Shown: positions 23,337 to 34,259 of the stretch, piece by piece | How the letters are laid out: each line of letters opens with the position of its first letter | How positions within the stretch are numbered: position 1 is the first letter of the stretch | Source: Monodelphis domestica | Taxonomy: Eukaryota; Chordata; Mammalia; Didelphimorphia; Didelphidae | DNA length: 64,000 nucleotides | Direction of reading: 5' to 3' | Assembly: GCF_027887165.1 (NCBI RefSeq) | Contig: NC_077230.1 | Location: 341,150,322 to 341,214,321 of the forward strand | The notes under the pieces: generated by a model | Databases searched by the model: none | What the model was told of the DNA's origin: nothing | The model's input: the letters and a program-made list of their open reading frames with translations, nothing else | Position numbers and translations under genes: made by a program

Positions 23337-23413
<77 letters not shown>

Positions 23414-25300
23414 CATCAGCAAGTATCATCTGCAATGGAGATAAATTAGAAGCATTCCCAATAAGATCAGGAGTGAAGCAAGGATGCCCATTATCACCTC
23501 TATTATTTAACATTGTACTAGAAACACTAGCAGTAGCAATTAGAGAAGAAAATGAAATTGAAGGTATTAGAGTAGGCAATGAGAAGACCAAGCTATCATT
23601 ACTCTTTGCAGATATTATGGTCTACTTAAAGAATCCTAGAGAATCAACTAAAAAGCTAGTAGAAATAATCAACAACTTTAGCAAAGTTGCAGGATACAAA
23701 ATAAACCCACATAAGTCATCAGCATTTCTATGTATCTCCAACACGTCTCAGCAGCAAGAATTAGAAAGAGAAATTCTATTTAAAAGCACCCTAGACAATA
23801 TAAAATATTTCAGATTCTATCTGCCAAGACAAACACAGGAACTATATGAGCACAACTACAAAACACTTTCCACACAATTAAAACTAGTTCTAAATAATTG
23901 GAAAAACATTAATTGCACATGGGCAGGACGAGCTAACATAATAAAAATGACAGTCCTACCCAAACTTATTTACTTATTTAGTGCCATATCCATTGAACTT
24001 CCAAAAAACTTTTTCACTGAATTAGAAAAAACCATAACTAAGTTCATTTAGAAGAACAAAAGATCAAAGATATCAAGGGAAATAACGAAAAAAAAAACAT
24101 GAAGGAAGGTTGCCTAGCAGTACCAGATCTCAAACTATACTATAAAGCAGTGGTCATCAAGATAATATGGTACTAAGACAGAAAGGAGGATCAATGGAAT
24201 AATTTGGGGTAAGTGACCTTAGCAAGACAGTCTATGATAAGCCCAAAGATCCCAGCTTTTGGGACAAAAATCCACTATCTGATAAAAACTGCATGGAAAA
24301 TTGGAATACATTATGGGACAGATTGGATTTGGATCAAAACCTCACACCCTACACCAAAATAAACTCAGAATGGGTGAATGACTTGAATATAAAGAAGTAA
24401 ATTATAAGTAAATTAGGTGAACACAGAATAGTATATGTGTCAGATCTTTGGGAAAGGAAAGATTTTAAGACAAAGCAAGAGTTAGAAATAATTACAAAAC
24501 GTAAAATAAATAATTTTGATTATATTAAATTTAAAAGTTTGTACAAACAAAACCAATGCAACCAAAATTAGAAGGGAAGCAACAAATTGGGGAACAATCT
24601 TCATAACAAAAACCTCTGACAAAGGTCTGATTACTCAAATTTATAAAGAGCTAAATTAACTGTACAAAAAAATCAAGCCATTCTCCAATTGATAAATGGG
24701 CAAGGGACATGAATAGGGAATTTTCAGTTAAAGAAATCAGAACTATTAATAAGCAAATGAAAAGGTGTTGTAAACCTCTTATAATCAGAGAGATGCAAAT
24801 CAAAACTACTCTGAGGCATCACATCATACCTAGCAAATTGGCTAACATGACAGCAATGAATGCTGGAAGGGATGTGGCAAAGTTGGGACATTAATGCATT
24901 GCCGGTAGAGTTGTGAATTGATCCAAACAATCTGGAGGGCAATTTGGAACTATGCCCAAAGGGTGCTAAAAGACTGTCTGCCCTTTGATCCAGTCATAGC
25001 ACTTCTGGGTTTGTACCTCAAAGAGATAATAAGGAAAAAGACATGTACAATAATATTCATAGCTGTGTTCTTTGTGGTGGCCAAAAATTGGAAAATGAGG
25101 GATGCCCTCCAATTGGGGAATTGCTGAACAAATTGTGGTATATGTTGGTGATGGAATACTACTGTGCTCAAAGGAATAATGAACTGGAGGAATTCCATGT
25201 GAACTGGAACGACCTCCAGGAATTGATGCAGAGCGAAAGGAGCAGAACCAGGATAACATTATACACAGAGACTGATACATTGTGGTACAATCAAATGTAA
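22600..25300 (+). pseudogene. L1 ORF2 remnant: RT and C-terminus, no endonuclease
   Basis: ORF2 normally encodes an N-terminal AP-like endonuclease, a reverse transcriptase and a Cys-rich C-terminus. Here sequence starts in the linker ([19 protein letters not shown]), so the endonuclease is absent. The RT segments include [15 protein letters not shown] (then a TAA), [21 protein letters not shown] and GVKQGCPLSPLLFN. The catalytic block reads [10 protein letters not shown], so the second Asp of the FADD core is lost. A long (AT)n array interrupts RT at 23338-23408. C-terminal pieces (RAIWNYAQRVLKDCLPFDP, VVAKNWKM) lie in different frames. Confidence 0.9.
23338..23408 (+). repeat. (AT)n microsatellite inside L1 ORF2
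   Basis: About 35 uninterrupted AT units replacing part of the RT-coding sequence; it produces the YIYIYI frames on both strands. Confidence 0.98.
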
Positions 25301-25740
25301 TGGACTTCTCCATTAGTGGCAATGCAGTGATCTTGAACAACCTGGAGGTATTTATAAGAAAGAACACTATCCACATTCAGAGGAAAAACTGTGGGAGTAG
25401 AAACATAGAAGAAAAATAACTACTTGATCAGATGGGTCCATGGGGATATGATTGGGGATGTAGACTCCAAATGATCATCCTAATGCAAACACCAACAACA
25501 TAGAAATAGGTTTTGATCAAGGACACATGTAAAACCCAGTGGAATTGCACATCAGCTCCAGGAAGGGGTGGGGTGGAGGAGGGGAGAGAAGGAATATGAT
25601 TCTTGTAACCAAGGAAGAATATTCTAAATTGACTAATTAAATAAAATTTTTAAAAAAGAAAAGAAATTAATGTCAAGGTGTAAAGAATGGATTAAGTTTG
25701 GTCATAGATGCAAATGATTGCAAAAGAGTAAGGACAAAGG

Positions 25741-26090
25741 TGAAGATTTGAAATGATGTTTCCTAATCCTTTCTAGTGACTGTTCCATACACTATGTCCC
25801 TTTATCATTTATAAAGGGCTCTTATATTGATTATCTCTCATGTGACCTTAACAATATTAGAAGTAGAAAAGGCAAGGTTGGGGCAGGTACGTGGCCTAGT
25901 GGATAAAGCACCAGACCTGGAGAAAGAAGGTCCTAGCTGTGTGACCTTGGGCAAGTCATTTATCCCCAACTGCCTAACTTTTACCACTCTTCTGCCTTGG
26001 AACTAATGTTCAGCATTGATTCTAAGACAGAAGGTAAAGGTTTAAAAAAAGAAAAAGAAAAGGCATGTATTATTATTTCTATCAAAAAAG
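25741..26090 (+). repeat. Short segment related to 19132-19300, split by a SINE
   Basis: GAAGATTTGAAATGA, CCTTTCTA, TTATATTGATTA.CTCTCAT and a CTTAACA..GAAAAGGCA block are shared with the 19-kb segment. The tail of the block resumes after the SINE (25875-26055). It may be a common MIR-derived subfamily or a small local duplication. Confidence 0.45.
25875..26055 (+). repeat. tRNA-headed SINE with exact 10-bp target-site duplication
   Basis: It has GGCCTAGTGGATAAAGCACC, AGCTGTGTGACCTTGGGCAA and CTTCTGCCTTGGAACTAATG, then an A-rich tail. It is flanked by AGAAAAGGCA at 25865-25874 and 26056-26065. The B-box section is deleted between the head and the body. Confidence 0.88.
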
Positions 26091-26099
26091 CTTTAAGAA

Positions 26100-26670
26100 A
26101 AAGGAGATAGTCCTACGTGTACAAAAATATTTATAGCAGTTATTCTTTTGGAGTACAAGGTAGAAATTGAGGGGATGCCAATTAATTGAGGAATGGCCAA
26201 ACAATTTGTGGTGTATGACTGTGATGGAATTGTACTTTGCTATAAAAAAAAACCAAGAGGGATGCGTTCAGAAACACCTGAGAAAAATTATATTAATTGA
26301 TGCAAAGTGAACAGAGCAGAACCAGAGAACACTCTACATAGTAACAGCAATATGGTGATGATAATCAACCATGAAGTACTTAGTTACTCTGATCAATACA
26401 ACGATTCAAGACAATTCCCAAGGATTCATGATGAAAAGTGTTACCCACCTTCAGAGAGAAAAGTGATAAAATTATATGGAAGCATTATTTTTTCATTTTA
26501 TTTTTCATATTTATTTCTTGTATCTTTTTTTGTGGAACACATTCAATGTTTTGCATGATTTCACATATAAAATAATACTTGTCTTCTCAATGGAAGGAGG
26601 GTATAGTTGAAAGGAGAGAATTAGAACTCAAAAGTAAAAAAAATAATGTTAAAAATAAACAAATTTTAAA
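26100..26670 (+). repeat. Decayed L1 3' end
   Basis: CAAAAATATTTATAGCAG, AATTGAGGAATGGCCAAACA, GATGGAATTGTACTTTGCTA and GCAAAGTGAACAGAGCAGAA follow L1 ORF2 C-terminal and 3' UTR order. The 83-codon frame inside is a relic. Confidence 0.75.
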
Positions 26671-26825
26671 AAAATCTTTGAAGCAAGAGAAAAATCTAAA
26701 AAGCAGATGACTATTGCTTGAGGTAGACAGGATGCTGAGAGTAGTTAATAGTAGATGACAAAGAGAAAACATAACTACTAAACTTTGATTTGGCTTCTGT
26801 TTTGTTTTAAGAATAATAATAAAAA

Positions 26826-27060
26826 GACCTGAATCCAAATCTGACTTCAGATACTTCCTAGCTGTGTGCTGACCTTGGGCAAATCACTTTATCTCTCTCT
26901 ACCTCAGTTTCCTTATCTGTAAAATGGAAAAAATAACATCTATCTCCCAGGGTTGTTTGTGAGGATCAAATGTGATGATATTTATAAAGTGCTTAGCATA
27001 GTACTACTTGGCACAAATAGGCACTATATAAGTGTTAGCTATTATTACCTTAGTAATAAT
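26826..27060 (+). repeat. MIR/THER1-type CORE-SINE
   Basis: CTAGCTGTGTGCTGACCTTG, CTCAGTTTCCTTATCTGTAA, GTGAGGATCAAATGTGATG and TATAAAGTGCTTAGCATAGT are in order; a nearly complete element. Confidence 0.85.
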
Positions 27061-27114
27061 AATAGTAATAATAGCTAACATTTCTTTTAGTTATTTATAA
27101 TAATAATCATAATG

Positions 27115-27352
27115 ACTAACATTTATATAGATATAGAGGATAAGAGTGCCAGACACTGTGCTAAATGATTTACAAATATTATCTCATTTGATCCTCACAA
27201 TAACTCTGGAAAGTAGGTGCTATTATTATTCCCATTTTATGGATGAGGAAACTAAGGCAGAGTAAAATTTAAATAACTTGCCCAGAGTCATAACAAGTGT
27301 CTTGAGGTCACTTTTGAAAATAGGTTTTCTTGATTCCAGGTCTTCTTTCCTG
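27115..27352 (-). repeat. MIR/THER1-type CORE-SINE
   Basis: GCCAGACACTGTGCTAAATG, TATCTCATTTGATCCTCACA, ATTTTATGGATGAGGAAACT and TTGCCCAGAGTCATAACAAG: reverse orientation. Confidence 0.85.
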
Positions 27353-27359
27353 ATTTCAA

Positions 27360-27545
27360 GCCCTTCTTGACTTGGCTCCAATCTGATTTTCCATGCTTAT
27401 TATCCATGACTGTCTTCCACAATCATGAACTCTATATAGTTCAGCCAAATTGGCCTTCCTTGTTGTCTTTGTACCCTACATAAACACCTACTCTCATGCC
27501 TAGAGCATAATAGATATTTAATAAAGATGTGTGGATCTACTACCA
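27360..27545 (+). repeat. L2 LINE fragment
   Basis: CTTGACTTGGCTCCAATCTG, GCCAAATTGGCCTTCCTTG and a GAGCATAATAGATATTTAATAAA tail (in two parts) follow the L2 3' end. Confidence 0.55.
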
Positions 27546-27769
27546 CTCACACCACTTTGTACAAATACTTTAATTTGCATTCTACTTATCTGGGAGCATC
27601 TTTTTCTCAGTAGGTTATTCACCTTTTAGTTCCTTCATACTACAGCACAGTGTTATTGCACATAAACATTGGTTGAAAAAAGTAAGTGTATATAACTATA
27701 TCAAATTTCCCAGCCTCAGAAGTCATTTAGTCCATTCCCAACCTGAACAAGAAGCCTCAGCCCTTTACT

Positions 27770-28170
27770 CAATCATCTGGTTCCCAACTGAAGTTCTTTA
27801 ACGATGAAGAACTCATTACAGGATGCAACAGTACATTTTATATTTGAAGGACCCAGGAGGTTACAAGTTCTTCCTTATGTCAAATTGATATCTGCCTCCA
27901 TTTCTACTAATTTTTCTTTAATCTACCCTCTGTGAGCTAGGAGAATAAATACAATCCCCTTTCCATATGAAAGATCTTCAAATATTTGACAGCTGTGTTC
28001 ATGCTTGTCCCCATATATCATTTCCTCAACTTAATAGCCCTGGTTCTTTACATGGCATGGTGTCCAGTGTTTTAGCATCCTAGGAACTCTCCTTACCCTT
28101 GGCTTAAAAAAGTTCTCCCTCTTTCAAGTTTCAGAGGACCTTATCTGGATCCCTCCTTGACCTCCTCTCT
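27770..28170 (-). repeat. L3/CR1 LINE 3' end
   Basis: The plus strand has TTCTTCCTTATGTCAAATTG, TCTGCCTCCATTTCTACTAA and GGCATGGTGTCCAGTGTTTT, the reverse of L3/CR1 3' sequence. Confidence 0.7.
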
Positions 28171-28202
28171 ATCTCAGATTGTAGTTTTTTATCAGTCCAT
28201 TT

Positions 28203-28437
28203 GTACTCCCCAAGCCAAGTAGCAAAGTGGATATGGTGCTGGGTTTGGAGTCAGGAAAACTCATGTTCTCGAGTTCAAATCCAGCCTCAGACACCTATTA
28301 ACTGTTTGACCTTGGGGAAGTCTGTTTGCCTCAGTTCTTCATCTGTCAAATGAGCTAGAGAAGGAAATATTTGCCAAGAAAATCCCAATTGGGTCAAGAA
28401 GAGTCAGACATGACTGAAAAGAATGAACAACAACATG
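28203..28437 (+). repeat. MAR1-type CORE-SINE
   Basis: GTAGCAAAGTGGATATGGTG head, GAGTTCAAATCCAGCCTCAG B box, CAGTTCTTCATCTGTCAAAT core and AGAGTCAGACATGACTGAAA 3' end. Confidence 0.88.
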
Positions 28438-28439
28438 GT

Positions 28440-28560
28440 AGGATAGAAGTTCTCTGAGGTCAAGGCTGTCAATTTTTAATCTTTGTATTTCCAGTGTTAG
28501 CCAAAGAACCTTGCACTTTGGAGACATTTAATAAAGTTTGTAAGATTTAAATCTGGTATG
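28440..28560 (+). repeat. L2 LINE 3' tail
   Basis: ATCTTTGTATTTCCAGTG and GACATTTAATAAAGTTTG match the terminal L2 block. Confidence 0.55.
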
Positions 28561-29370
28561 GTCCAGTTTTGTTAAAATCTTCCTTGAAATGTGGTATCTA
28601 ATTAAGAAATGGATAAAGATAGGAAGAAAGGATCCCAAATGTTAGAGGTCATAGGCTTGGGAACTTGTTTTGGCAGGAAATCCAATTTTCCTGCCACCAT
28701 CAGGAAATGCCCCCAATGCAGGCAAAAAAGTATGTCAAGGGGGAACTTCTGACACTTTTGACACTCCATGTCTCAGTACTGCTTCACTGGCTTATGTAGT
28801 TTTACACAACTGCTCCATTCTCTTCCTTTAAGGAAAAAAGATTCCCTGCTCCTCCCCAAACTCTCCAGGTGCTGCTGTCTTTTCCCCTTAACAGAGAGGC
28901 AGTGGATAAAGTTGTCAGGGAGGAACCCCAGGTGGAAAGAAATAGTGTTATTATTTGGGAGCATGTTGTTATACTTTGAGTAAACTTTTTTTTAACACTT
29001 TATGGCTTCACATGAGCCAACACAACGGAATTTCTTATTTTTCAGTCTGTCTGCTTTGTCCCAAAGCACCTACCTAGTACTTTGTGCACAGTGAGTACTT
29101 TTTTTTAAAGTTCTAGTTCTCCAAAGGCCCATTATTTCCTTAGTCAAAATAACTCTAAGTTTGCCCCTCTCCCCCCCATTTGCTACAAGTTCATGATTCA
29201 CACCAGTTAAATATCTTGGAAAGAGATCAGGGCCAGTGCTCAAATGCAAAGAGACCACAAAACAAAGTGAGCCTTCACTAAAGTGAGCTTTAAGCTCCAG
29301 CGAATCTGCATAAGCCCTCCATGTACAGATGTGGCTTCTAGAAGTGTGAAGTTTACAAAAGGAATCCCAA
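28561..29370. other. No recognised feature
   Basis: Unique-looking intron sequence; 60-70-codon frames on both strands overlap each other and show no domain. Confidence 0.45.
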
Positions 29371-29374
29371 GTAC

Positions 29375-29930
29375 TTTGTCCTGCTCAGGCCTGTTTAGAT
29401 TATTGTATTCAACTCTGGAAACAATATTTAAGGTAAAGAGCTCACAGAATGACACAATCTGCCCCCCAACAGCTTCAGAGGGGCTTTGGAAGCAATCTGG
29501 TGCAATACTTCATTGTACAGATAAGGAGACAAAGGCCCAGAACTTTAGAGTGGGAGAGCTCGAATGGCAACCCACATCCTCAGAAGTTCTATCCAGTGTC
29601 TCAGGACAGACTACTGGTTCCTGGTGTATACAAGGATCAGCTGAAAATGGGACTGCTCTTGGGAGCAGGGGGGAGAAGAGAAAGAGGGTGCTATTTCAAA
29701 AATTGAAGTCCCAATAAAGAAATTAGAACTGTTCCCTGTGGCCCCAGAGGGCAGAACTAGGAGCAATGGGTATAAATTAAGGGCAAATTTTGGCTTCCTG
29801 ACAATTCTTGAGCTGTATGCCTCAAGGCTTTTGTTTCCTGGAGGTCTGTGAGCAATGGCTAGATGACCACTTCTGAGAGGTAGTATTACAGACAGCAATC
29901 TCACAATGTAATAATTGTAAGGAACATCAG
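29375..29930 (+). repeat. L3/CR1 LINE, 3' part
   Basis: CAGGCCTGTTTAGATTATTG and TTCAACTCTGGAAACAATAT are followed by GGCCCCAGAGGGCAGAACTA and AATGGCTAGATGACCACTTC, in L3/CR1 order. A MIR-like piece near 29500 interrupts it. The 144-codon frame through here is incidental. Confidence 0.65.
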
Positions 29931-30104
29931 GTCAGAGTCCAACATATACTATGTTAGAGCCAAAATTCCTCAACACCACCACCACCTCTTACAACTTCCT
30001 GTGGTCATCCAGCTTCCTATGCAAAGATTTCAAATGATAAAGAACCTACAATTTTCCTAGCTAAACCATTTCACTTTTAGCTTTTACAATGAAAACTAAT
30101 AATA

Positions 30105-30312
30105 CTTAATGGTTCACAAATCACCTTTACACACATTACCTTTTGATCCTCAAAAAGCTTGAGGTAAATAGTATGGGCATTATTATTCCCATTTCACAGA
30201 TGAAGAAAAAGGTTCAGAGAGGCTGAATTACTTGCCTATAATCTAATAGTATATGGAGTGAGTTTGAACATAGGAGCTTCCCGATTTCAAATCCAGTGTT
30301 CTTTTACATTAA
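30105..30312 (-). repeat. MIR/THER1-type CORE-SINE
   Basis: CACATTACCTTTTGATCCTC, CCCATTTCACAGATGAAGAA and GAGTTTGAACATAGGAGC: reverse orientation. Confidence 0.7.
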
Positions 30313-30404
30313 ATTGAAATGGGCCTCCTTATAGCAGCACTGCTTCTAGTTCTGGCCTCTGAGGCAAAGCAGGGTAAGTCACAGCAGCACAGCCTAAACC
30401 CTCT

Positions 30405-30482
30405 TCCATAGAATAGAATGTAAACTCCTTGAGAGTGGAGCCTGTCACCTAGTGGGCACTTAAATATATGCTGACTGACTGA
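30405..30482 (+). repeat. L2 LINE 3' tail
   Basis: AGAATGTAAACTCCTTGAGA and a TATGCTGACTGACTGATG end match the marsupial form of the L2 tail. Confidence 0.65.
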
Positions 30483-30700
30483 TGATCCTTCAAGTACTTG
30501 AAGACAGCTATCCCATTCCCCTTTAGTCTTCTCTTTTCAAGGTCCAGTTCCTACAATCAATTCCCCACCCCATAACCAATTCTTCTATGGCAAAGTTTTG
30601 GGTTCCCCCTTTTACCACACTGTTCATCCTCCTCAAAACAAGTTACAGGCAACCTCCACACCTGAATGACTCCTCCTGTTGACACTATCTCTATGAATAC
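30478..30700 (-). repeat. L3/CR1 LINE fragment
   Basis: AAGTACTTGAAGACAGCTAT and TTTAGTCTTCTCTTTTCAAG are the reverse of the L3/CR1 GAGAAGACT..CTGTCTTCAAGTA segment. Confidence 0.65.
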
Positions 30701-30734
30701 TGCCCAAGAATGCATTTTAGAATTCACTTCCCGC

Positions 30735-31180
30735 CAAAGGGACTAAAATATCCACATCCTTTGACCCAGAGATACAATTACTCAAAAGAGGTCAAATACT
30801 GAAGGAAAAGTCCTGTATAAACCAAATATTTATAGCAGCATTCCCTGTGATAGCAAAGAACTAGAAAACAAAATAGACGACTATAGTTTGGGAAATGACT
30901 AAACAAACTGTAGGACATGGGTGTGATGTAATATTACTGGGCTCTAAGACGCAACCAACATAAAGAATTCAAAGAAACACAGAAAGATGGATGCAAAGTG
31001 AAGTAGGCAGAGTCATGGAAAACAATATTTACAAAGGCAACAACATATATAGAAAGAATCATGAAACAAAACTGAATGCTATTTAGCTCTAATGGTCAGG
31101 AGAAGCAATAAGAAAACATTTGCCTCCTTTTATTTCACATATGAAATAAAAACAAAAAGCATTTATAAAACCAAAAAAGT
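30735..31180 (+). repeat. Decayed L1 3' end
   Basis: CATCCTTTGACCCAGAGATA, TATTTATAGCAGCATTCCCT and GATGCAAAGTGAAGTAGGCA follow L1 ORF2 C-terminal sequence. Confidence 0.7.
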
Positions 31181-31404
31181 GAATTGAGCAAAAGGCAACA
31201 ATAAATAAGTAGGAGAGTAAGTAAATTCACTAATTAAATAAACTTAAGATTTCACGCTGGTGACTCACATGGAGCTGATAGCACATGAAAACCCCTGTAT
31301 CTTTTTTCACTATAACTATATCGTCTTAACTATGTCTCCCCAATACTGAACTTGTGAGGTTAATTATTTGAACCCAACTAGAAAAGAAAGAAGGAAGTCT
31401 GAAA

Positions 31405-31625
31405 GAAAGGAGATTATCATTTATTTAAAGGCTATTAAGTGTATGGCCCTGTACTAAGCACTTTTTGCAAATATCATCTCACTTTGTCCTCACCATAACC
31501 CTGTGAAGTAGGTACTATTATCCTCATTTTGCAGATGAAGAAACTGAGGCCGACAGAAAGTAAGCGACTTGCCCAGGGTTACATACTTAGTAGTATCTGA
31601 GGCTAGATCGTACGGAGATCTTCTT
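31405..31625 (-). repeat. MIR/THER1-type CORE-SINE
   Basis: CCTGTACTAAGCACTTTTTG, CATTTTGCAGATGAAGAAAC and GCGACTTGCCCAGGGTTACA: reverse orientation. Confidence 0.8.
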
Positions 31626-31639
31626 CACCCAAGTCAAGA

Positions 31640-32060
31640 AATGTTTGGTTTGCACAGTAACTCCTGAGATCTTTCCACCTCTGTCATTTCTGAAGCAATT
31701 TTCATTCACACTGGAGTCACAGAACCTTTGCATCCCAAGAGCCTACCGCGAAGCAGCCTTTTCACTTCCGTTTGGTGCAATCCTCAGCCCTTCCAACCTA
31801 CTCCAACTGAATTTGAGCACCGTGTTAGGACACTTCTGCTTTTTCTGAGGCTGTGGGATTTGGTAACTACTGGGAAGAGCTGTCAGAGCTGACTCGATCA
31901 TTACAGTTTCACCCGCAAGGAGGAAATATCATCCTTATTTGGAAAGAATACTGGTTTTAGAATGAAAAGATCTGGGCTGGAGCTCTGGGGCTTCCATCAA
32001 TAAGTACGCATTAAATACCTGCGACGTGCCAGACACTGTGCTACCTACACCCTGGGAGAC
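31640..32060. other. No gene; short repeat end at the right
   Basis: Mostly unique. The last part (GCATTAAATACCTGCGACGT, GCCAGACACTGTGCTACC) is a common marsupial repeat end also seen near 13960 and 61810. Confidence 0.45.
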
Positions 32061-32099
32061 ACAAGCACAAAGAATGAAACATTCCCTGCGAGCCGATGA

Positions 32100-32235
32100 G
32101 ACGGCCATGAGGGGACAGAGAGGCCTGCAGTCAGGAGGGTCGGGTCACACCTGACCTCAGACACCTCCTTGCTGGGTGACCTGGGGACGTCACTTGGCTC
32201 TTGCTGTTCTTCGGTCTCAGAACTGAAACAAAGAC
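32100..32235 (+). repeat. CORE-SINE fragment, GC-rich
   Basis: CACACCTGACCTCAGACACC, TTGCTGGGTGACCTGG and ACGTCACTTGGCTCTTGC match the body of a MAR1-type SINE. Confidence 0.55.
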
Positions 32236-32754
32236 ACGGACTTAAAAGACTTTTTTCAATCTGAGACTTCACAGCCGTGTGAGATGTTGGACAAATCCCC
32301 TCATTTCTTTAGTTGCAAAATGGCGCCTAGAGGCGCGTCACTCAAACATTGTGCTCTTTTGTTGTGCTTCAAAAATGTTTTGGAAAACGGCTGAGGCAAG
32401 TCATTTCCCTTCAATATCCTTATGTGTAAAGTGGGGATCATTCATACCATGACGTTATAAGGAAAGCTTTCATAAGCTACAACGCATTCTAGAAAAGGAG
32501 CTGCTGGCACGCTCTTACTCTCTTTCGGCCACTCCTGAGAGGCAACCCTTCTCGAGGGCAGGCATGGAGTGAGGGAAGCTAACAGCCTCTGCACTGGCAA
32601 TGGTGAGCAGGGGCCGACTGAGCATCAGTGTGGGGAGGGTTTGGACGCAGTCATTAGGGAGATGGCAATGAGAGGATCAGTGAGTCGGCAGTACTTTCCC
32701 CCTCTATGTTGAAGGAACTATTATCTCAAGGAAGTCTCACTAAAAGGCATAGGA
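32236..32754. other. Mostly no recognised feature
   Basis: A MIR-like segment (GGCAAGTCATTTCCCTTCAA, near 32395-32440) is the only suggestion of a repeat. Confidence 0.4.
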
Positions 32755-32935
32755 GGGGGTGGCTAGGTAGCCTGGTGGATAGAGAGTCAGGTCTGGAGTT
32801 GGGAAGTCCTGGGTTTAAGTGTGGCCTCAGAAACTTCCTAGCTGTGGGACCCTGGATAAGTCACTTGCCCCCACTGCCCAGCCCTTACCCCTCTTCTGTC
32901 TCAGAACTGATCCTAAGACAGAGGGTAAGGGTGTA
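32755..32935 (+). repeat. tRNA-headed marsupial SINE (type 1)
   Basis: TGGCTAGGTAGCCTGGTGGA head, AGCTGTGGGACCCTGGATAA body, CTCTTCTGTCTCAGAACTGA distal block; somewhat diverged. Confidence 0.85.
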
Positions 32936-32944
32936 AAAAAATCA

Positions 32945-33125
32945 AGTGATATAAGGTAAAATTTAAGTTGAAAGGCCATCTAGTCTTCGTTTTACAGAAG
33001 AGGAAACTACAAGGCCTGGAGAAGGGAAGTGATTTACCCAGTGTCACACGGGCAGCAAACGAGAGTGGCAGGATTTGGACTCGGTTTCCCTGACTCCTAA
33101 AGAAGAACCTGTCACTGCTTTTCAT
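32945..33125 (-). repeat. MIR-type CORE-SINE
   Basis: GGCCATCTAGTCTTCGTTTT, ACAGAAGAGGAAACTACAAG and CAGTGTCACACGGGCAGCAA: reverse orientation. Confidence 0.7.
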
Positions 33126-33469
33126 CTGAGGCCAGCACTCAAATCATCTTTAAGGAAGTAAAAAGCAAAAGAAGGATTAACTTGGCACACCAGAGTTTAT
33201 GACTCATAGAGATCTGTGGGGAAAGTAGACACGGAATCTACCCACTCTACTCTCACCCATGGACTCCTCAAACCTCCTCTTAGAGAGCTTCATTCCTGCC
33301 CTGCCGAAATCTCCCTTGCCCCAGGGACACTTTTCTAAGTGGACAGAGGCGGGGGTTTGGGGTTATTCTATTTCTCAAGCCCATCTTTCCCTAGTCCTTC
33401 TCGATCTGAGTTTGAAATCCTTGTGGGGCACGAGGCAGGCCATACAAATATTATTCACTATTCTCCTTT

Positions 33470-33610
33470 ATCATAGAGGATGATGATGGCCCAGAGAAGC
33501 AAAGGGAACATCCTGAGATAACATAGTTATTAGACAGTGGAAGAAGCAGAGTTCAAATCTCAGTAGGTCTTATGGCTCTAAGTTTGTTGTTCTAACCATT
33601 ACCATTATGA
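33470..33610 (-). repeat. MIR-type CORE-SINE fragment
   Basis: GATGGCCCAGAGAAGCAAAG and GCAGAGTTCAAATCTCAG resemble the reverse MIR arm. Confidence 0.5.
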
Positions 33611-33851
33611 TGTATAATCTCTAAAGCATTTAACATTTTTTTTTAAAAAGCCTATCAATCCAAATTTCCTTTTTAGGGGGAAGAATTGGAAATATGACAT
33701 TCTTATTTATCTAAAATACTGGCGGTCATTATACAATGTAATATGGTGTTCACAAAGGGCTGTGTAATACGTTATAAGACAGGCCTGGTAGGCCACCTTT
33801 TGGCGATGCTCCAGGGAAACCTGGAGGCCTGCATGGAAGGTTAGACTAGGC

Positions 33852-34080
33852 CAGCATTGGCAAAGGTTTTCAAGTTTGTGTGCCCAAACTGCAACTTCCA
33901 GCTGCCTGTGAGCACCCTGCCCCCCATTATTGCAGAGAGCAGAGGGAAGAAGTATTCATTTTGGGCCATTTGATAGAAGAGTGGGACATGAAAAAATGTC
34001 CTCAGGTGCTGGGAAAAGGGGGAACAGAGCACCTCCCCCACTGCCAGCTTGGCATGAATGCCAATACTTCACCAGTGCTG
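33852..34080 (+). mobile_element. hAT-type MITE, 229 bp
   Basis: The left end CAGCATTGGCAAAG and the inverted right end CAGCACTGGTGAAG match at 11 of 14 positions, mostly with transitions. The flanks GACTAGGC (33844-33851) and GACTAGGT (34081-34088) are an 8-bp duplication with one mismatch, the size made by hAT transposases. No transposase is encoded; the two short frames on opposite strands are incidental. Confidence 0.8.
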
Positions 34081-34259
34081 GACTAGGTAACCTCTGATGT
34101 TGCTTATAATTCTGAGTATCCAGGAATACTAAGCTTGTTTCACAATTTGCTTTTCCATTTATCCCAATTTCTACACCTTTCTAGTAATTCCAACATTGCA
34201 AACTTTCAATTCGCTTTGAGAATGCTAATATTTCAGATATGTAAAGCATTTACATAATC

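Larger units (their letters stand above)
20633..25658 (+). mobile_element. L1 LINE, both ends present but internally deleted
   Basis: The exact 10-bp repeat AAAAGAAATT occurs at 20623-20632 and, after the A-rich tail, at 25659-25668, so both ends are visible. The order is 5' UTR (20633-21479), ORF1 (21480-22477, frameshifted), a short spacer, ORF2 from its pre-RT linker to its C-terminus (about 22600-25300, broken), and a 3' UTR. At about 5.0 kb it is shorter than a complete L1 because the endonuclease part of ORF2 is missing. ORF decay shows that it cannot move by itself. Confidence 0.92.

Noticed and set aside
29283..29717. 144-codon plus-strand frame
   Set aside because: It runs through L3/CR1 and MIR-like pieces; no conserved protein.
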